Source of the DNA: Paludisphaera mucosa
GTDB taxonomy: Bacteria > Planctomycetota > Planctomycetia > Isosphaerales > Isosphaeraceae
NCBI RefSeq assembly: GCF_029589435.1
Contig: NZ_JARRAG010000002.1
Coordinates: 4,960,001-5,024,000, forward strand
Direction of reading: 5' to 3'
DNA: 64,000 bases
Position 1 is the first letter of the stretch, and each line of letters begins with the position of its first letter. Shown here piece by piece: positions 63,435 through 64,000 of this stretch. The position numbers and the translations under genes are program-made. Below the pieces are notes generated by a model. The model searched no databases. It saw only the letters and a list, made by a program, of their open reading frames with translations, and had not been told where the DNA came from.

Positions 63435-64000
63435 TCAGACCCCCGCGTTCGAATACATCGACGGCGCCTCGGCGTTCGCGGCGATCATGGGGTACTTGGG
63501 CGGACGGGCGGTGGTGTGCGTGGCGATCCGTCCCGAGAAGAGCCGCCGGGTCCACCCGGAGCCGCCCCAGATGGAGCGAAGCAGCCCGAGCTGGCCCAGC
63601 GCCTGGTACATCAGCCGGAACTTCCAGACGTCGTCGCGCTTCTTGAATAGGTCGCGGACGAAGTTGAGGGGGTTGTAGAACACGGCGTACGCCGCGAACA
63701 TGTTGGCCTGCTTGCGCCAGGGATGGCGGCTGCCCGTCGTGAGGCAGTGGTTGCCGTCGAAATGGCGGTCGCCGACGACCTCGCCGTCGACCTCGCTCAT
63801 GAGCAGGCCGTCCTCGAAGTACTGCTCGTAGCTCTTCGAGCCGACCATGGGCGTCAGGAAGGTGATCTGCATGCTGACGGCGCCCGCCCGGCGCAGGAAC
63901 CGCACCTGGTTCAAGAGGCCGTAGAGGCCCTTGAAGGTGAACAGCGGCTGCTCGTCGTGGTGCATGATCATGGGCATCGGGGCGATGGCCTGGTCGAGCA
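63435..64000 (-). CDS. C-terminal part of a B12-binding radical-SAM-like protein (5' end outside window)
   Basis: The frame is open from the window edge to a stop at 63435 (188 codons seen). MPMIMHHDEQPLF, then ITFLTPMVGSKSYEQYFEDGLLMSEVDGEVV, DGNHCLTTGSRHPWRKQANMF and YAVFYNPLNFVRDLFKK resemble the C-terminal region of B12-dependent radical SAM proteins of the hopanoid HpnJ/HpnR sort. The cobalamin domain and the CxxxCxxC cluster would lie outside the window, so this is a recollection of family sequence, not proof. It is not a protein starting at the internal ATG near 63977, since the frame continues upstream. Confidence 0.55.
   Translation of the reverse strand, partial: LDQAIAPMPMIMHHDEQPLFTFKGLYGLLNQVRFLRRAGAVSMQITFLTPMVGSKSYEQYFEDGLLMSEVDGEVVGDRHFDGNHCLTTGSRHPWRKQANMFAAYAVFYNPLNFVRDLFKKRDDVWKFRLMYQALGQLGLLRSIWGGSGWTRRLFSGRIATHTTARPPKYPMIAANAEAPSMYSNAGV

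Noticed and set aside
63435-63977. Complete 180-aa protein starting at the ATG at 63977
   Set aside because: The frame is open to the window edge and the sequence looks like the C-terminal part of a larger enzyme.
1-64000. tRNA, rRNA, riboswitch, CRISPR, integrase attachment site or complete defence operon
   Set aside because: Reading by eye found no tRNA cloverleaf ends, rRNA segments, spacer arrays, integrase genes or cas/restriction genes; short RNAs could still be missed without covariance-model searches.

Overview
The window is about 64 kb of very GC-rich chromosomal DNA from a planctomycete, most likely of the family Isosphaeraceae (Paludisphaera/Singulisphaera type). This rests on family content: three DUF1559 pseudopilin-like proteins each followed by a small lipoprotein, a PSCyt1/DUF1549/DUF1553 protein, a PVC-type propeller/HEAT/cytochrome c protein, a secreted protein with an N-terminal LEDRRLMA motif, many sulfatase/alkaline-phosphatase superfamily enzymes and many secreted hydrolases. 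It is a guess from genes, not from a marker sequence. I saw no rRNA, tRNA, CRISPR array or replication origin.

Layout. 1-9.4 kb: a partial PSCyt1/DUF1553 protein, a phosphatase-type hydrolase, a PLP aminotransferase, a small membrane protein, a neutral-ceramidase-like hydrolase and a zinc alcohol dehydrogenase. 9.4-20.3 kb: a GH127 glycosidase, a LamG-like protein with a small membrane protein, two DUF1559-lipoprotein cassettes, an M61 peptidase, a cupin-SDR pair and a small secreted repeat protein. 20.4-29.3 kb: a tricorn-like S41 protease, an epoxide-hydrolase-like enzyme, a clan GH-A-like glycosidase, and a thioredoxin/YbbN - rpe - TPR operon. 29.5-31.0 kb: a mobile-element graveyard with two decayed transposases fused head to head. 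31-39.3 kb: a second GH127 enzyme, a serine hydrolase, two tandemly duplicated membrane-fusion proteins and an NPP-like phosphodiesterase. 39.5-51.1 kb: a secreted metzincin with seven C-terminal repeats, the PVC cytochrome, and a Tat-type FAD oxidoreductase between two polytopic GT-C-like membrane proteins. 51.1-64 kb: a DUF1493 protein downstream of a membrane patatin, a secreted TIM-barrel-like protein, the third DUF1559 cassette followed by a sulfatase, an alpha/beta-hydrolase-TM-TPR protein, a second sulfatase and the 3' part of a radical-SAM-like gene.

How it works together. Most products carry signal peptides, lipoboxes or membrane segments, so the region serves the cell envelope and the breakdown of external glycans, lipids, sulfate or phosphate esters and proteins. 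Most genes are single transcription units with their own ribosome-binding site. Clear small operons are thioredoxin-rpe-TPR, cupin-SDR, LamG-small membrane protein, patatin-DUF1493, and DUF1559-lipoprotein(-sulfatase). Strong hairpins lie between convergent genes.

No complete defence or biosynthetic system is visible. The best candidates for undescribed biology are the alpha/beta-hydrolase-TM-TPR protein (59388-61703), the membrane patatin with its DUF1493 partner (51171-54411), the repeated DUF1559-lipoprotein cassette with a shared C-terminal tail, the metzincin with seven 37-residue repeats (39558-41960), and the duplicated orphan membrane-fusion proteins (34856-37984).
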